NCBI GenBank assembly: GCA_030628755.1
Contig: DAOVQH010000039.1
Span: 1-11,991, forward strand
Reading direction: 5' to 3'
Source of the DNA: Candidatus Cloacimonadota bacterium
GTDB lineage: Bacteria > Cloacimonadota > Cloacimonadia > Cloacimonadales > TCS61
Length of the DNA: 11,991 nucleotides
Shown: positions 1 to 7,155 of the stretch, piece after piece
Layout of the letters: every line of letters starts with the position of its first letter
Position numbering within the stretch: the first letter of the stretch is position 1
Program-made: the position numbers and the translations under genes
The notes under the pieces: generated by a model
Seen by the model: only the letters and a program-made list of their open reading frames with translations
What the model was told of the DNA's origin: nothing
The model's database searches: none

Positions 1-238
1 TAGTTAATCTCCAAAAGAGGGATCTGTGTCCCATGGAATTATACAACCTGCTGCCTATTACTGCACTTTATGTAAAATATAATGAACTTACAGCGCTTTG
101 ACAACCCCACTCATCGGGTTGACGTCATTTATATCATCTCCATCATTTAAATATTATTATTCAATGAACTTTATGCAAATTTTTCAAAGAAATTTTTACG
201 TCAAGAATTTTATATCTTTTATGTATTAATCAATGAAA
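1..238. other. Left-edge region without a supported gene
   Basis: No coding region can be supported here. All three plus frames are open for short stretches; the longest runs from the left edge to a TGA at 99-101 (32 codons, no recognisable family). On the minus strand an ATG at 32-34 opens a frame that leaves the window after 11 codons and has no Shine-Dalgarno sequence. A small inverted repeat, CAACCC at 102-107 and GGGTTG at 116-121, could form a 6-bp hairpin with an 8-nt loop, but no T-run follows it on either strand. Bases 122-238 are AT-rich and featureless to my eye. Confidence 0.5.
76..104 (-). promoter_or_regulatory. Possible sigma-70-like promoter reading left out of the window
   Basis: On the minus strand TTGTCA (99-104) and TATATT (76-81) are separated by exactly 17 bases, matching the -35/-10 layout of a housekeeping promoter. 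It lies beyond the sppA terminator, where a new leftward transcription unit would begin. Such boxes arise easily in AT-rich DNA, and the gene it would serve is outside the window, so this is a weak call. Confidence 0.3.
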
Positions 239-266
239 GAAAAAAGGCGAAATTTCGCCTTTTTTC
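239..266 (-). terminator. Rho-independent terminator of sppA, symmetrical
   Basis: This is a perfect 28-base inverted repeat. The GC core GGCG (246-249) pairs with CGCC (256-259) around an AAATTT centre, flanked by six A residues on one side and six T residues on the other. It starts 26 bases past the sppA stop codon. Because the A-run and T-run mirror each other, it should also terminate transcripts arriving from the left on the plus strand. Confidence 0.9.
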
Positions 267-292
267 AATTTTTAAACTTGATATTGTATCTC

Positions 293-2029
293 TTATAGAC
301 CTAAATCCAATGGCATAATTGCCTGAATGGGATTATTCTTTATATTTTTGTAAAGAAGAATAGGTTTGTCCAGACCAAAATCTTTTGAAATTTCATTTTC
401 AATAACCTTGGAGACAACATCTATATCCAGTTTTTCCTTCAGTAATTCTCCGAATATGCTTTTTTTCTTTGGATAGAAATGTACTGAATATTCCGATACT
501 TCAGCAATCTCTGCAGCTTTTTGAATAGCATCGTTGAGCATTCCGATTTCATCTATCAGGTTTTTGTCCAGAGCATCTTCACTGCTCCAGATTTGACCCT
601 GTGCTATCTTTTCTACTTCATCAAGAGTCATATCCCTTCCATTGGAGACCCGGGTTTTGAATTCCATGTATGTAGCTTCTATATCTTCTTTTAAAGCGTT
701 GAATTCTTCCTGATTGGGTTCTATGTATGGATTAAAAATATCGGCATATTTACCCTTTGTAATCGGGTCGGAAGATATTCCAATCTTATCAGATAATTTA
801 TTAATATTCGGGATCATTGCAACAACACCAATCGATCCTGTTACTGTAAATGGATCTGCAAATGTATGGTCAGATTCTGCTGAGATATAATATCCACCGG
901 ATGCAGCAACATTCGACATTGAAATAATAACCGGTTTTACAGAATTTAATTGTTTGATCCTGTTAAAGATTATCTCGGATTCAAGTGCACTACCACCGGG
1001 ACTATTCACACGAAACACAACAGCTTTGATTGAATTATCTTTCTCTATCCTATCCAGAACTTTATCGATTTTGGATGCTGAAAGGTTTTGCGCAGTATAG
1101 AATGAATTTGAAGGAGAAATCATACCCTGAGTATAGACAACTGCGATTCGTTCCTTTTTTGTCTTTCTCGGTGATAGCTTATAGCTCTTTAAAGAAATAA
1201 GCTTATTTCTGTTAATACCCAATTTTTTTAAGAGATCTTCTTTAAAACATAGTTCGTCGACAAGCTTATATTCGAGAGCTTTTTCCTGACTGATGAATAT
1301 CTCCTTTCTTTTTTCGTAAATGAACTTAATGTCATCTTTTGTCAGATTGCGGTTCTCAGCTAACTTAGAGATCATTTTTTCATAAATAAATGAAAATAAT
1401 TTGCTTATGTTGTCTTTCACCGGTTTAGAGAAACTTGACCTGGAGAAATTCTCTCCTGCTCCTTTGTATTTGCCTGCATGAATAACCTTCATTTCGATTC
1501 CAAGCTTATCAAAAAGGTCTTTGAAAAAAAGTACATTACCACCGACCCCGGTTAAAAATATTCCACCGGAAGCTGATGGATTCAGATAGATACTATCAGC
1601 AACAGAAGCCAGGAAATAGTCTCGGTTCCCAGCCATATCCAGATATGCATAAACTTCCTTACCTGACGATTTAAAATGTTCCAAAGCTTTCATAATTTCA
1701 TTTAAGCTTGCGAATCCGCAGGAAATCCACTGTGGTTCCAGAATAATTCCCTTTATGTTTTTGTCGTATGAAGCTTTAGTAATTTTCTGGATAATGGAAT
1801 GTGCAGCAATCGCATCCTCACCAAAGAAGCTCTCGGAAAATTCGTTGTATTCGGGTATATCACCTGAAAGTTTAAGGTGGAGATACGAACCTGGTGTAAT
1901 AGATTTTAACTGTTTACTTTTTGCGAAACTATCTCCCATACTACCAATCATGATAATTGTGGAAAAAATCATGATAACTAAAATAACAACGGATGCTAAA
2001 CACCCAAAAGCGAACCATTTAGATTTCAT
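293..2029 (-). CDS. sppA: Signal peptide peptidase SppA, long (67K-type) form
   Basis: This is a membrane-anchored serine protease of family S49 that degrades leftover signal peptides and other membrane-embedded peptides. The protein has 578 residues, the length of the two-domain form. A hydrophobic anchor spans about residues 9-31. The N-terminal S49 repeat carries the presumed catalytic lysine, K189, in a GKYKGA context; the C-terminal repeat carries NSPGGS (342-347) and the serine nucleophile S377 in AASGGYY, so the Lys/Ser dyad is split between the repeats as in E. coli SppA. The start is the ATG at 2027-2029, preceded by GGGAGG seven bases upstream; a GTG six codons earlier lies before that ribosome site and is unlikely. 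It follows the response regulator gene by 27 bases and is probably co-transcribed with the two-component system, hinting at a role in envelope stress. The family assignment is firm; the regulatory role is inferred. Confidence 0.95.
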   Translation of the reverse strand: MKSKWFAFGCLASVVILVIMIFSTIIMIGSMGDSFAKSKQLKSITPGSYLHLKLSGDIPEYNEFSESFFGEDAIAAHSIIQKITKASYDKNIKGIILEPQWISCGFASLNEIMKALEHFKSSGKEVYAYLDMAGNRDYFLASVADSIYLNPSASGGIFLTGVGGNVLFFKDLFDKLGIEMKVIHAGKYKGAGENFSRSSFSKPVKDNISKLFSFIYEKMISKLAENRNLTKDDIKFIYEKRKEIFISQEKALEYKLVDELCFKEDLLKKLGINRNKLISLKSYKLSPRKTKKERIAVVYTQGMISPSNSFYTAQNLSASKIDKVLDRIEKDNSIKAVVFRVNSPGGSALESEIIFNRIKQLNSVKPVIISMSNVAASGGYYISAESDHTFADPFTVTGSIGVVAMIPNINKLSDKIGISSDPITKGKYADIFNPYIEPNQEEFNALKEDIEATYMEFKTRVSNGRDMTLDEVEKIAQGQIWSSEDALDKNLIDEIGMLNDAIQKAAEIAEVSEYSVHFYPKKKSIFGELLKEKLDIDVVSKVIENEISKDFGLDKPILLYKNIKNNPIQAIMPLDLGL

Positions 2030-2042
2030 TTTTTTCCTCCCT

Positions 2043-2070
2043 GTCACGGCGTAGCTCTACGAAGCCGGAC
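2043..2070. repeat. GC-rich imperfect palindrome at the regulator/sppA junction
   Basis: On the plus strand GTC-a-CGGCGTA (2043-2053) can fold on TACG-aag-CCG-GAC (2058-2070) around a GCTC tetraloop, giving about ten base pairs with a one-base and a three-base bulge. Its core CGTAGCTCTACG (2050-2061) is GC-rich against very AT-rich surroundings. It covers the last four codons and the TAG stop of the regulator gene and ends just before the sppA ribosome site. It resembles a REP-type dispersed palindrome inserted at a gene end. No second copy occurs in this window, so repeat status is inferred. Confidence 0.5.
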
Positions 2071-3409
2071 TTATTTTTATTTTTAATTCTTTTATTTTAC
2101 GTGAAAGATTACTAACCTGTAATCCCAAAACTTTAGCAGTTCTGGAAATATTTCCTTTATTTAATCTCAATTGAGTTGTCAAATATTTTATTTCAAATTC
2201 CTGTTTTTTTGCTTTGAATGGTAAGGTCTGGTTCCAGAAATCTGTTTTATGAATTTTCTGGCTTAAATCCAGAATGTCGGAAGTTTCGATTTTTTCTTTA
2301 TCCACAAGTATATAAATTCTTTCAATAAAGTTCTTTAATTCGCGAACATTTCCTCTAAATTCCCATGATTGAAGTTCTGAGATTGTTTCTGGTAAAAATG
2401 TCTTTAAAGGTATTTTTAGTTCTTCGGAAAAGAACCTGGAGAAATATTCTACCAGGATTGTAATATCCTCTGGGTGATTGCGCAGGGGAGGGGTGATTAT
2501 TGGAATAACATTCAAACGGTAGTAAAGGTCTTCTCTGAATGCTCCCTGTTCCACAAGTTCTTCGAGATTTTTGTGGCTTGCAGCAATAAGTCTTATGTTT
2601 ATTTTATGGGTTTTATTTCCACCTACTCTTTCAAATTCACCTTCCTGTAGGACCCGAAGTATTTTAGCTTGTGCATTCAGGTTCATATCGCCAATCTCAT
2701 CCAGGAATAGGGTTCCTTCATCTGCCTGTTCGATTTTTCCGTTTTTACTCTTTACAGCCCCGGTGAATGCTCCTTTTTCAAAACCGAAAAGCTCGCTTTC
2801 TACAAGTTCATTCGGGATCGCTGCTGAGTTGAATTTAACAAAAGGTTTATTGGTTCTTTTACTTTGATTATGTATTGCAAAAGCTACCAGTTCTTTGCCA
2901 GTTCCACTTTCACCCCTGATCAAAACTTTTGAATCACTGGGTGCTACTTTCTGAATAAGTTGAAGTACTTCCCTTATAGCTTTACTTTCACCAATTATTT
3001 TATATTGTTCACTTACAGTATCCTTTAATCGAAGATAATCCTTTGATATGGTTTTGAATTCGAACGCTTTTTTCAGAATGATCTTTACTTTAGTCAAACT
3101 GAGTGGCTTTTCCAGGAAATCGTAAGCACCCAGTTTCATGGATGTCACTGCTTCTTTGATACCACTGTGTCCAGAAATCATTATCACAATTGTGTCTTTA
3201 TTTTTTTCTTTAATTATTTTTAGAATATCAAGTCCATTTGCACCATCAAGTCTGACATCAAGCAACACAATATCAGGGGAAAGTGTTTCAAAAAGACGTA
3301 GACCTTTGTTAGAATCTAAAGCATATTCACAGGAATAACCTTCATCCTTTAAAATATTTTTCAGAGTCAGGCAGATGTTCACTTCGTCATCTATAATTAA
3401 TACTCTCAT
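2057..3409 (-). CDS. Sigma-54-dependent response regulator, NtrC/AtoC type
   Basis: This is a cytoplasmic transcription activator of 450 residues with the standard three-domain plan. The receiver domain (1-118) has the acidic pair D7/D8, phospho-acceptor D51, S79 and K101. The AAA+ domain (about 139-370) has Walker A GESGTGKE (166-173), an intact sigma-54-contacting GAFTGA loop (213-218), Walker B LFLDE (234-238) and the NVRELKN motif (354-360). A Fis-type helix-turn-helix lies at about 416-442. All residues needed for phosphorylation, ATP hydrolysis and contact with sigma-54 RNA polymerase are present. The ATG follows the kinase stop by 5 bases, and its GGAG ribosome site lies inside the kinase gene end, so the two are translated together. 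The last residues (SPAS) come from a palindromic repeat. A likely target is the sigma-54 promoter at 6439-6454. Family call firm; target inferred. Confidence 0.95.
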   Translation of the reverse strand: MRVLIIDDEVNICLTLKNILKDEGYSCEYALDSNKGLRLFETLSPDIVLLDVRLDGANGLDILKIIKEKNKDTIVIMISGHSGIKEAVTSMKLGAYDFLEKPLSLTKVKIILKKAFEFKTISKDYLRLKDTVSEQYKIIGESKAIREVLQLIQKVAPSDSKVLIRGESGTGKELVAFAIHNQSKRTNKPFVKFNSAAIPNELVESELFGFEKGAFTGAVKSKNGKIEQADEGTLFLDEIGDMNLNAQAKILRVLQEGEFERVGGNKTHKINIRLIAASHKNLEELVEQGAFREDLYYRLNVIPIITPPLRNHPEDITILVEYFSRFFSEELKIPLKTFLPETISELQSWEFRGNVRELKNFIERIYILVDKEKIETSDILDLSQKIHKTDFWNQTLPFKAKKQEFEIKYLTTQLRLNKGNISRTAKVLGLQVSNLSRKIKELKIKISPAS

Positions 3410-3414
3410 TTTTC

Positions 3415-4593
3415 CTACTCCAATTCCTCTGCTGATATATTCATTTTGGAACTGATTCTTATTTTGAAAACAGTTCCCTTCCCAGGTTCACTTTGTACAT
3501 TAATAGAAGCCTTGTTAACGTCAATTAATTTTTTCACAAGTGCCAGACCAAGTCCTGTTCCTTTCTTCTTCTTTGTAAAATAAGGTTCGAATATTCTTGG
3601 GAGGTTTTCTGGAGCTATACCTTTTCCTTTATCGATAATCTGAATTATCGTAGAATCTTGTTCATTGCTGATTTTTAGTTTAATTTCATTATTCTCAGGG
3701 GAAGCATCGATAGCATTTTGTACAATATTTGTTATTATCTGGTAAAAATGTGTTTGATCAAAACTTATGAAACAATCGTTGTCACTTTCAAGAATTAAAT
3801 TGTATTTATGAATGTAGGGCTTAAGAATTTCTTCGATCGCAAGAGCAGGATTAAAGTTGGTAAATTTAGGAACAATACTTTTTGCGAAAGTTGAAAATGA
3901 CCTTGCTAAATTTTGAAGGTTACTGATTTCCTGATTAATTATTTTTACAGAGTCAGGGAATATTTCCTGGAATTTTTCAGGATCTTCTTCATATTTTTCT
4001 TCTAATCTCTGGATAGAAAGCTGGATTGGAGTGAGGGGATTTTTAATTTCATGAGCTAAAATGCGGGAAAGCTCTTTCCAGATCATTTCCTTTTCTGCTT
4101 GCAGGAGCTTTTTCTGAACCTCCTCAAGCTCTCGAGACATGCTATTGAAGGATTGTTTCAATTCCTTAATTTCTTTAATCCCGGTTTCTGGTAGGTAAAC
4201 GGAAAAATCACCTTTGCGGATTTTAGCAGTTGCTGATTGAAGTTCTTTTAATGGTTTAGTGATTTTGTACAAGACAAAAATGAAAATAAATATCGAAATC
4301 AACATTAACAAAAATAAAAATACAGCAGAGTAAATCTGTGCTTCATGTTGTATCATTTCAGTGGCAGCAAGACTCTGCCTGAAGTTATTGAGAAGTTCTT
4401 TAGCTTTCAGACTATCCTGTGTTGTTTTAAACGTTAATGTAGAAAGTGATTGATCGAATTTCATATTTTTAAATGCTTCATTGGACTGCTTGTATTTATT
4501 AATAAAGAAGGCATTTAAAACAATCAAACTACCGAGAAATAAACAGAGAAAAAGGATTATAACGCTGGCTCTAAACCCGATCCTAATTTTCAT
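3415..4593 (-). CDS. Membrane sensor histidine kinase, NtrY-like
   Basis: This is the presumed partner kinase of the adjacent sigma-54 activator. Using the ATG at 4591-4593 it has 392 residues: first membrane segment about 10-30, a short periplasmic loop of roughly 55 residues, second membrane segment about 90-111, a HAMP linker, then the H-box LAHEIKNPLTPIQLS with phospho-histidine H181. The ATPase domain shows the N-box (N293 in NIVQNAIDAS), G1 box DKGKGIAP (D321), an EPYFTKKKKGTGLGL F/G2 region, and ends near 380. The HEIKNPLTPIQLS form is typical of NtrY-type kinases. An upstream GTG at 4597-4599 lacks a spaced ribosome site, whereas AAGG stands five bases before the ATG, so the ATG is preferred. 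The gene overlaps the end of the DUF4390-like gene by 11 bases. The sensing loop is small, suggesting a signal from the membrane or from a partner protein; that is inference. Confidence 0.93.
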   Translation of the reverse strand: MKIRIGFRASVIILFLCLFLGSLIVLNAFFINKYKQSNEAFKNMKFDQSLSTLTFKTTQDSLKAKELLNNFRQSLAATEMIQHEAQIYSAVFLFLLMLISIFIFIFVLYKITKPLKELQSATAKIRKGDFSVYLPETGIKEIKELKQSFNSMSRELEEVQKKLLQAEKEMIWKELSRILAHEIKNPLTPIQLSIQRLEEKYEEDPEKFQEIFPDSVKIINQEISNLQNLARSFSTFAKSIVPKFTNFNPALAIEEILKPYIHKYNLILESDNDCFISFDQTHFYQIITNIVQNAIDASPENNEIKLKISNEQDSTIIQIIDKGKGIAPENLPRIFEPYFTKKKKGTGLGLALVKKLIDVNKASINVQSEPGKGTVFKIRISSKMNISAEELE

Positions 4594-5131
4594 CTTCACC
4601 TTTTCTGCATATTTTCTTAATAGAAGGTTTCTTAAATTTCCAGAGCATCATCATATCATATTCTTTATTAATACTTTGCAATCTAATTTTTTTAAGAAAG
4701 GATTTTATGGAAATATTGACTTCATTCAGTTCTTCACCTTCGTATTGATATTCCACTTTAGAAATTATATCAATAAGTTCTTGATAAGAATCTGTTGTAG
4801 TACTGATGTTCTGTTCTTCAAGACCTATAGTAAAAAACTGAGATAACGGATTAAATACGACAGAGTGTTTAAACTCGTTCTCATGAATAACTACAGATTG
4901 ATTTTTCAATTCAATATTAAAGAATATATCAATCCTTTGTCCAGATTTAAAAATCTCTTCAAAATCGTTCTCAAAGGCATGAACCAGTTCCGTTTTTATA
5001 AATATTTTATCTCCCAAAAAGCTTGCAGTTAATTCTGCAAATGCAGCTCTATTTCCTTCATATGATGACAGAAGTAACATACTCAAAGAGATAAATCCGC
5101 TTATTATTTTACTCGATAATGCCTGGAACAT
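4583..5131 (-). CDS. Exported protein, DUF4390-like
   Basis: This 182-residue protein begins with a signal peptide: K8, a hydrophobic stretch at about 9-23 and an AFA|E cleavage site near residue 32. The mature part is predicted beta-rich, with an IFIKTELVHAFENDFEEIFKSGQRIDIFFNIEL pattern (about 43-75) followed by a hydrophobic-charged C-terminal part ending in LWKFKKP. The layout (exported, about 150 mature residues, a 'range of ligand then base extension of bulky residues' pattern) and the position directly before an NtrY-type kinase match DUF4390, which in Proteobacteria often sits beside NtrY/NtrX genes. The similarity is judged by eye and is not strong. It could supply a periplasmic signal to the kinase, with which it overlaps by 11 bases. 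The ribosome site (AAGAG) is weak. An internal terminator-like hairpin (5147-5182) lies just upstream, so expression may depend on read-through. Confidence 0.6.
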   Translation of the reverse strand: MFQALSSKIISGFISLSMLLLSSYEGNRAAFAELTASFLGDKIFIKTELVHAFENDFEEIFKSGQRIDIFFNIELKNQSVVIHENEFKHSVVFNPLSQFFTIGLEEQNISTTTDSYQELIDIISKVEYQYEGEELNEVNISIKSFLKKIRLQSINKEYDMMMLWKFKKPSIKKICRKGEDEN

Positions 5132-5146
5132 CTTGTACTCTTAAAT

Positions 5147-5182
5147 AAAAAGTCTCTAACAAAAACATATTAGAGACTTTTT
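5147..5182 (-). terminator. Terminator-like hairpin between the PDZ and DUF4390-like genes
   Basis: A perfect 13-bp stem, AAAAAGTCTCTAA (5147-5159) with TTAGAGACTTTTT (5170-5182), encloses a 10-base loop. On the minus strand it ends in TTTTTATTT, a usable terminator T-tract. It starts 24 bases after the PDZ gene stop and ends only 15 bases before the DUF4390-like ATG. There is little room for a separate promoter, so it probably works as a partial terminator that makes the PDZ gene more abundant than the signalling genes after it. Confidence 0.85.
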
Positions 5183-5206
5183 CCTGGTCTATCTAATTGT
5201 CAATAT

Positions 5207-6412
5207 TTAAAATCCGAACCAGGGACCGATACTGACTGTTAATCCATCATAAGATGTATCGGGAGAATCATTAACTTCGAAAGTATCATTACAAGACATA
5301 GATTTCCATCCACTTGTGAACGAATGGCTGAGAATATATCCAACTTCTGCTCTGAATGCTAACCAGTCGAGAATTCTAACCATTAACATTCCTTTAGGTT
5401 GGAACATAATATAACTTCTTTTAAGTTCAATGGAATTATTAGCAGAATCATCCAGACCATCATTCAGTTCATCCCAGTTATAATCTCCATCTGTTTGGGA
5501 AACTTGTAGAGTGTGACCACCCCAACCAAGCATGAAGCCAAGAGATGTTAATAATTTCTTGGAAAGAGCAAATCTTTTGTCCAGAGTGACGCCACCATAA
5601 GATGTACTGTAATACATTCTTCTGGTAACAGGTTCATCACTATCAGTTGTATGTGCTCGTTTTCGGTCGATAGAATAGCCTGCACCCATGCCACCAAGGA
5701 ACCATCCTTTACCTACATTACCTTTTCCACCACCACCATTCAGGAATAAACCTTCTTCGTTCAAACCCCTGAATCCATACTCTTCTAGAATATAATTGAT
5801 GTCTTCAAACTCATCTTTAGCTACATACCAGACCGGAATCCAGCTACCACCACCAAAACCCACAGAAAGTCTTTTCTTCTTTTTGCCATCTTTGGTGATA
5901 ATCATTTCTTCATCTTTTGCTGGTTTTAAAGTTGAGAGTGTAAGTTTAGTTGATAAAATATTCTCATCTCGGAATAGTTTTATTTCAACCTCATCACCAA
6001 TATTCTTACTTTTGATAAGTTTTACAAGATGGTCTTCGAATTTAGCTTTTCTTCCATCAAATTCCATAATGATATCACCTTTAATGATGCCAGCTTTTTG
6101 AGAAGGTCCACCGGGTGTAACACCTTTGACCAGTACACCATAGCAATATGGATAATGCATTTTGTAAGCATCTTCAAAATCCATGTCAGATAAATAAACA
6201 CCCATTTTCGGAGTATCAGTAGATAGTTTTTTAATCCTGATTATAGTTGGTACCTCTGGAATTTCTGACATAGCTTCTTCGACCTCTTCCATTGCTTCTT
6301 CAATTGCTTTCTCAACTTCCTCGTTTATTTCTTCAACGGGAACATCTTCTGCAAATAAAGAAAAGCTTCCACACAGAACGATCGCTAAAATTAACATTAA
6401 CCTCTTCTTCAT
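5207..6412 (-). CDS. Exported PDZ-domain protein with beta-barrel-like C-terminal half
   Basis: This 401-residue protein starts with a clear signal peptide (MKKRLMLILAIVL..., cleavage after SLFA at about 21). An acidic helical or coiled-coil stretch follows (about 24-52), then a PDZ domain (about 68-160) with the GVTPGGPSQKAGIIKGDIIMEFDG signature. The C-terminal half (183-401) has alternating hydrophobic strands, glycine-rich turns (FLNGGGGKGNVGKG) and a terminal Phe, as in outer-membrane barrels. There is no protease domain, so it is not a DegP/HtrA enzyme; a lipobox is absent. The ATG at 6410-6412 has a strong AGGAGG six to seven bases upstream, so the in-frame extension further upstream is not used. 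A sigma-54 promoter lies only about 27 bases before the start, placing the gene under the neighbouring activator. A role as an envelope sensor, scaffold or chaperone is plausible but unproven. Confidence 0.85.
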   Translation of the reverse strand: MKKRLMLILAIVLCGSFSLFAEDVPVEEINEEVEKAIEEAMEEVEEAMSEIPEVPTIIRIKKLSTDTPKMGVYLSDMDFEDAYKMHYPYCYGVLVKGVTPGGPSQKAGIIKGDIIMEFDGRKAKFEDHLVKLIKSKNIGDEVEIKLFRDENILSTKLTLSTLKPAKDEEMIITKDGKKKKRLSVGFGGGSWIPVWYVAKDEFEDINYILEEYGFRGLNEEGLFLNGGGGKGNVGKGWFLGGMGAGYSIDRKRAHTTDSDEPVTRRMYYSTSYGGVTLDKRFALSKKLLTSLGFMLGWGGHTLQVSQTDGDYNWDELNDGLDDSANNSIELKRSYIMFQPKGMLMVRILDWLAFRAEVGYILSHSFTSGWKSMSCNDTFEVNDSPDTSYDGLTVSIGPWFGF

Positions 6413-6438
6413 TTTTAACCTCCTTTGCTTATTTTGTT

Positions 6439-6454
6439 TGCAAACATTGTGCCA
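6439..6454 (-). promoter_or_regulatory. Sigma-54 (RpoN) promoter of the PDZ/barrel gene
   Basis: The minus strand reads TGGCACAATGTTTGCA: TGGCAC at 6449-6454 and TTGCA at 6439-6443, with GG and GC separated by exactly 10 bases. This matches the sigma-54 -24/-12 consensus TGGCAC-N5-TTGCA at every key position. Transcription would start near 6428, leaving a short leader that carries the AGGAGG ribosome site. Upstream AT-rich DNA (6456-6581) is the right place for activator sites; I see only a direct repeat, TAAGTAT (6472-6478) and TAAGTAA (6486-6492), and no convincing dyad. The presence of a sigma-54 activator gene in the same locus supports the call. Confidence 0.88.
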
Positions 6455-6540
6455 ATTATATTCGGTTTTTGTAAGTATATAAAGATAAGTAACTTGCACA
6501 TTCTTAAATAATTTAAATTGAAATGATTAATTTATAAAAA

Positions 6541-6568
6541 TGATAAATATGAATTTTTATTATTATCA
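6541..6568 (-). terminator. Weak AT-only hairpin after the ferredoxin gene
   Basis: TGATAA (6541-6546) and TTATCA (6563-6568) form a short inverted repeat downstream of the ferredoxin stop codon. On the minus strand a TTTTT run follows it. With no GC pairs the stem is weak, so termination here is only possible. It lies 86 bases upstream of the sigma-54 promoter and may instead be background AT-rich DNA. Confidence 0.25.
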
Positions 6569-6581
6569 AAAAGATATAACA

Positions 6582-7124
6582 CTATTCCACTCTGGAAATA
6601 GCGTTCACAGGACAACCTTTAAATTTCTTACCATTTCCATCTACACAAATCCCACAATCAATACATTTGTCTTTATCAATTAAGGCAATACCATTAACCA
6701 TTGTTATAGCATCAACCGGACAATATTTAACACAAAGCTTGCAGCCAATACATTTTTTTGGATTTACAATATAGTAATCTTTTTTCGTTGTTTTTTCCCA
6801 GATAGGATTTCCTCTATTATCTCGAAGTGGAATTACATTTTCTTTAATGAAAATAGTGTATACAAATAATTCACCTTCTTCTAATAGTCCTTCAAGTGTG
6901 AATTTCTCTTCAGGTTTCATTATAATTTCATTTTCTTCAAGGAAATCCTCAGGTGCTAATACAAGTTTATAAAAATCTTTATCGGTACTTAGGAACCATT
7001 CGTTACCTATCTTTTTTAATGTGCCTTCAAATTCCTTTAATGTTAATTCTTCAGTTTTTTGGGATATGACATTCAAAGTAAAAACTATGATGATTATGGT
7101 TATGAGAAAAAAAAGTCTTTTCAT
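6582..7124 (-). CDS. Ferredoxin-like 2[4Fe-4S] protein with N-terminal export or anchor segment
   Basis: This 180-residue protein has a short basic start and a hydrophobic segment (about 3-20), a middle beta-rich domain without a recognised family (24-118) and a C-terminal ferredoxin domain. The first cluster motif is CIGCKLCVKYCP (C125, C128, C131, C135), a standard C-x2-C-x2-C-x3-C. The second is CIDCGIC then ten residues to the last cysteine (C154, C157, C160, C171), so the usual three-residue gap is widened. It should carry electrons through two iron-sulfur clusters. The hydrophobic start predicts membrane attachment or export, unusual because no twin-arginine signal is visible. An ATG at 7182-7184 would add 20 hydrophobic residues and overlap thiS; the chosen ATG at 7122-7124 has AGAAG before it. 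It is the last gene of the ThiF-ThiS operon, 31 bases after thiS. Partner and substrate unknown. Confidence 0.8.
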   Translation of the reverse strand: MKRLFFLITIIIIVFTLNVISQKTEELTLKEFEGTLKKIGNEWFLSTDKDFYKLVLAPEDFLEENEIIMKPEEKFTLEGLLEEGELFVYTIFIKENVIPLRDNRGNPIWEKTTKKDYYIVNPKKCIGCKLCVKYCPVDAITMVNGIALIDKDKCIDCGICVDGNGKKFKGCPVNAISRVE

Positions 7125-7155
7125 TTGTTCTTCTTTTAATTTAAACAAAACTATA

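Noticed and set aside
3..101. Plus-strand open frame of 32 codons from the left edge to TGA
   Set aside because: Could be a gene tail, but all three plus frames are open here, no family is recognisable and 32 open codons can occur by chance.
98..124. TTGACA/TTGACG boxes on the plus strand near the left edge
   Set aside because: No suitable -10 box at 16-18 bases and no plus-strand gene follows.
2030..2047. GTG start six codons before the chosen sppA ATG
   Set aside because: The GGGAGG ribosome site lies between the two and serves the ATG.
1755..2054. Plus-strand open frame of 99 codons
   Set aside because: Lies antisense to sppA, has no ribosome site or family signature, and its codons mirror the membrane-anchor region of the real gene.
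4481..4846. Plus-strand open frame of 121 codons across the kinase and DUF4390-like genes
   Set aside because: Antisense shadow of two well-supported overlapping genes; hydrophobic Phe/Ile-rich content reflects the AT-rich complement.
6413..6499. Upstream extension of the PDZ/barrel protein by 29 codons
   Set aside because: It would place the strong AGGAGG and the sigma-54 promoter inside the coding region and put a non-signal sequence before a perfect signal peptide.
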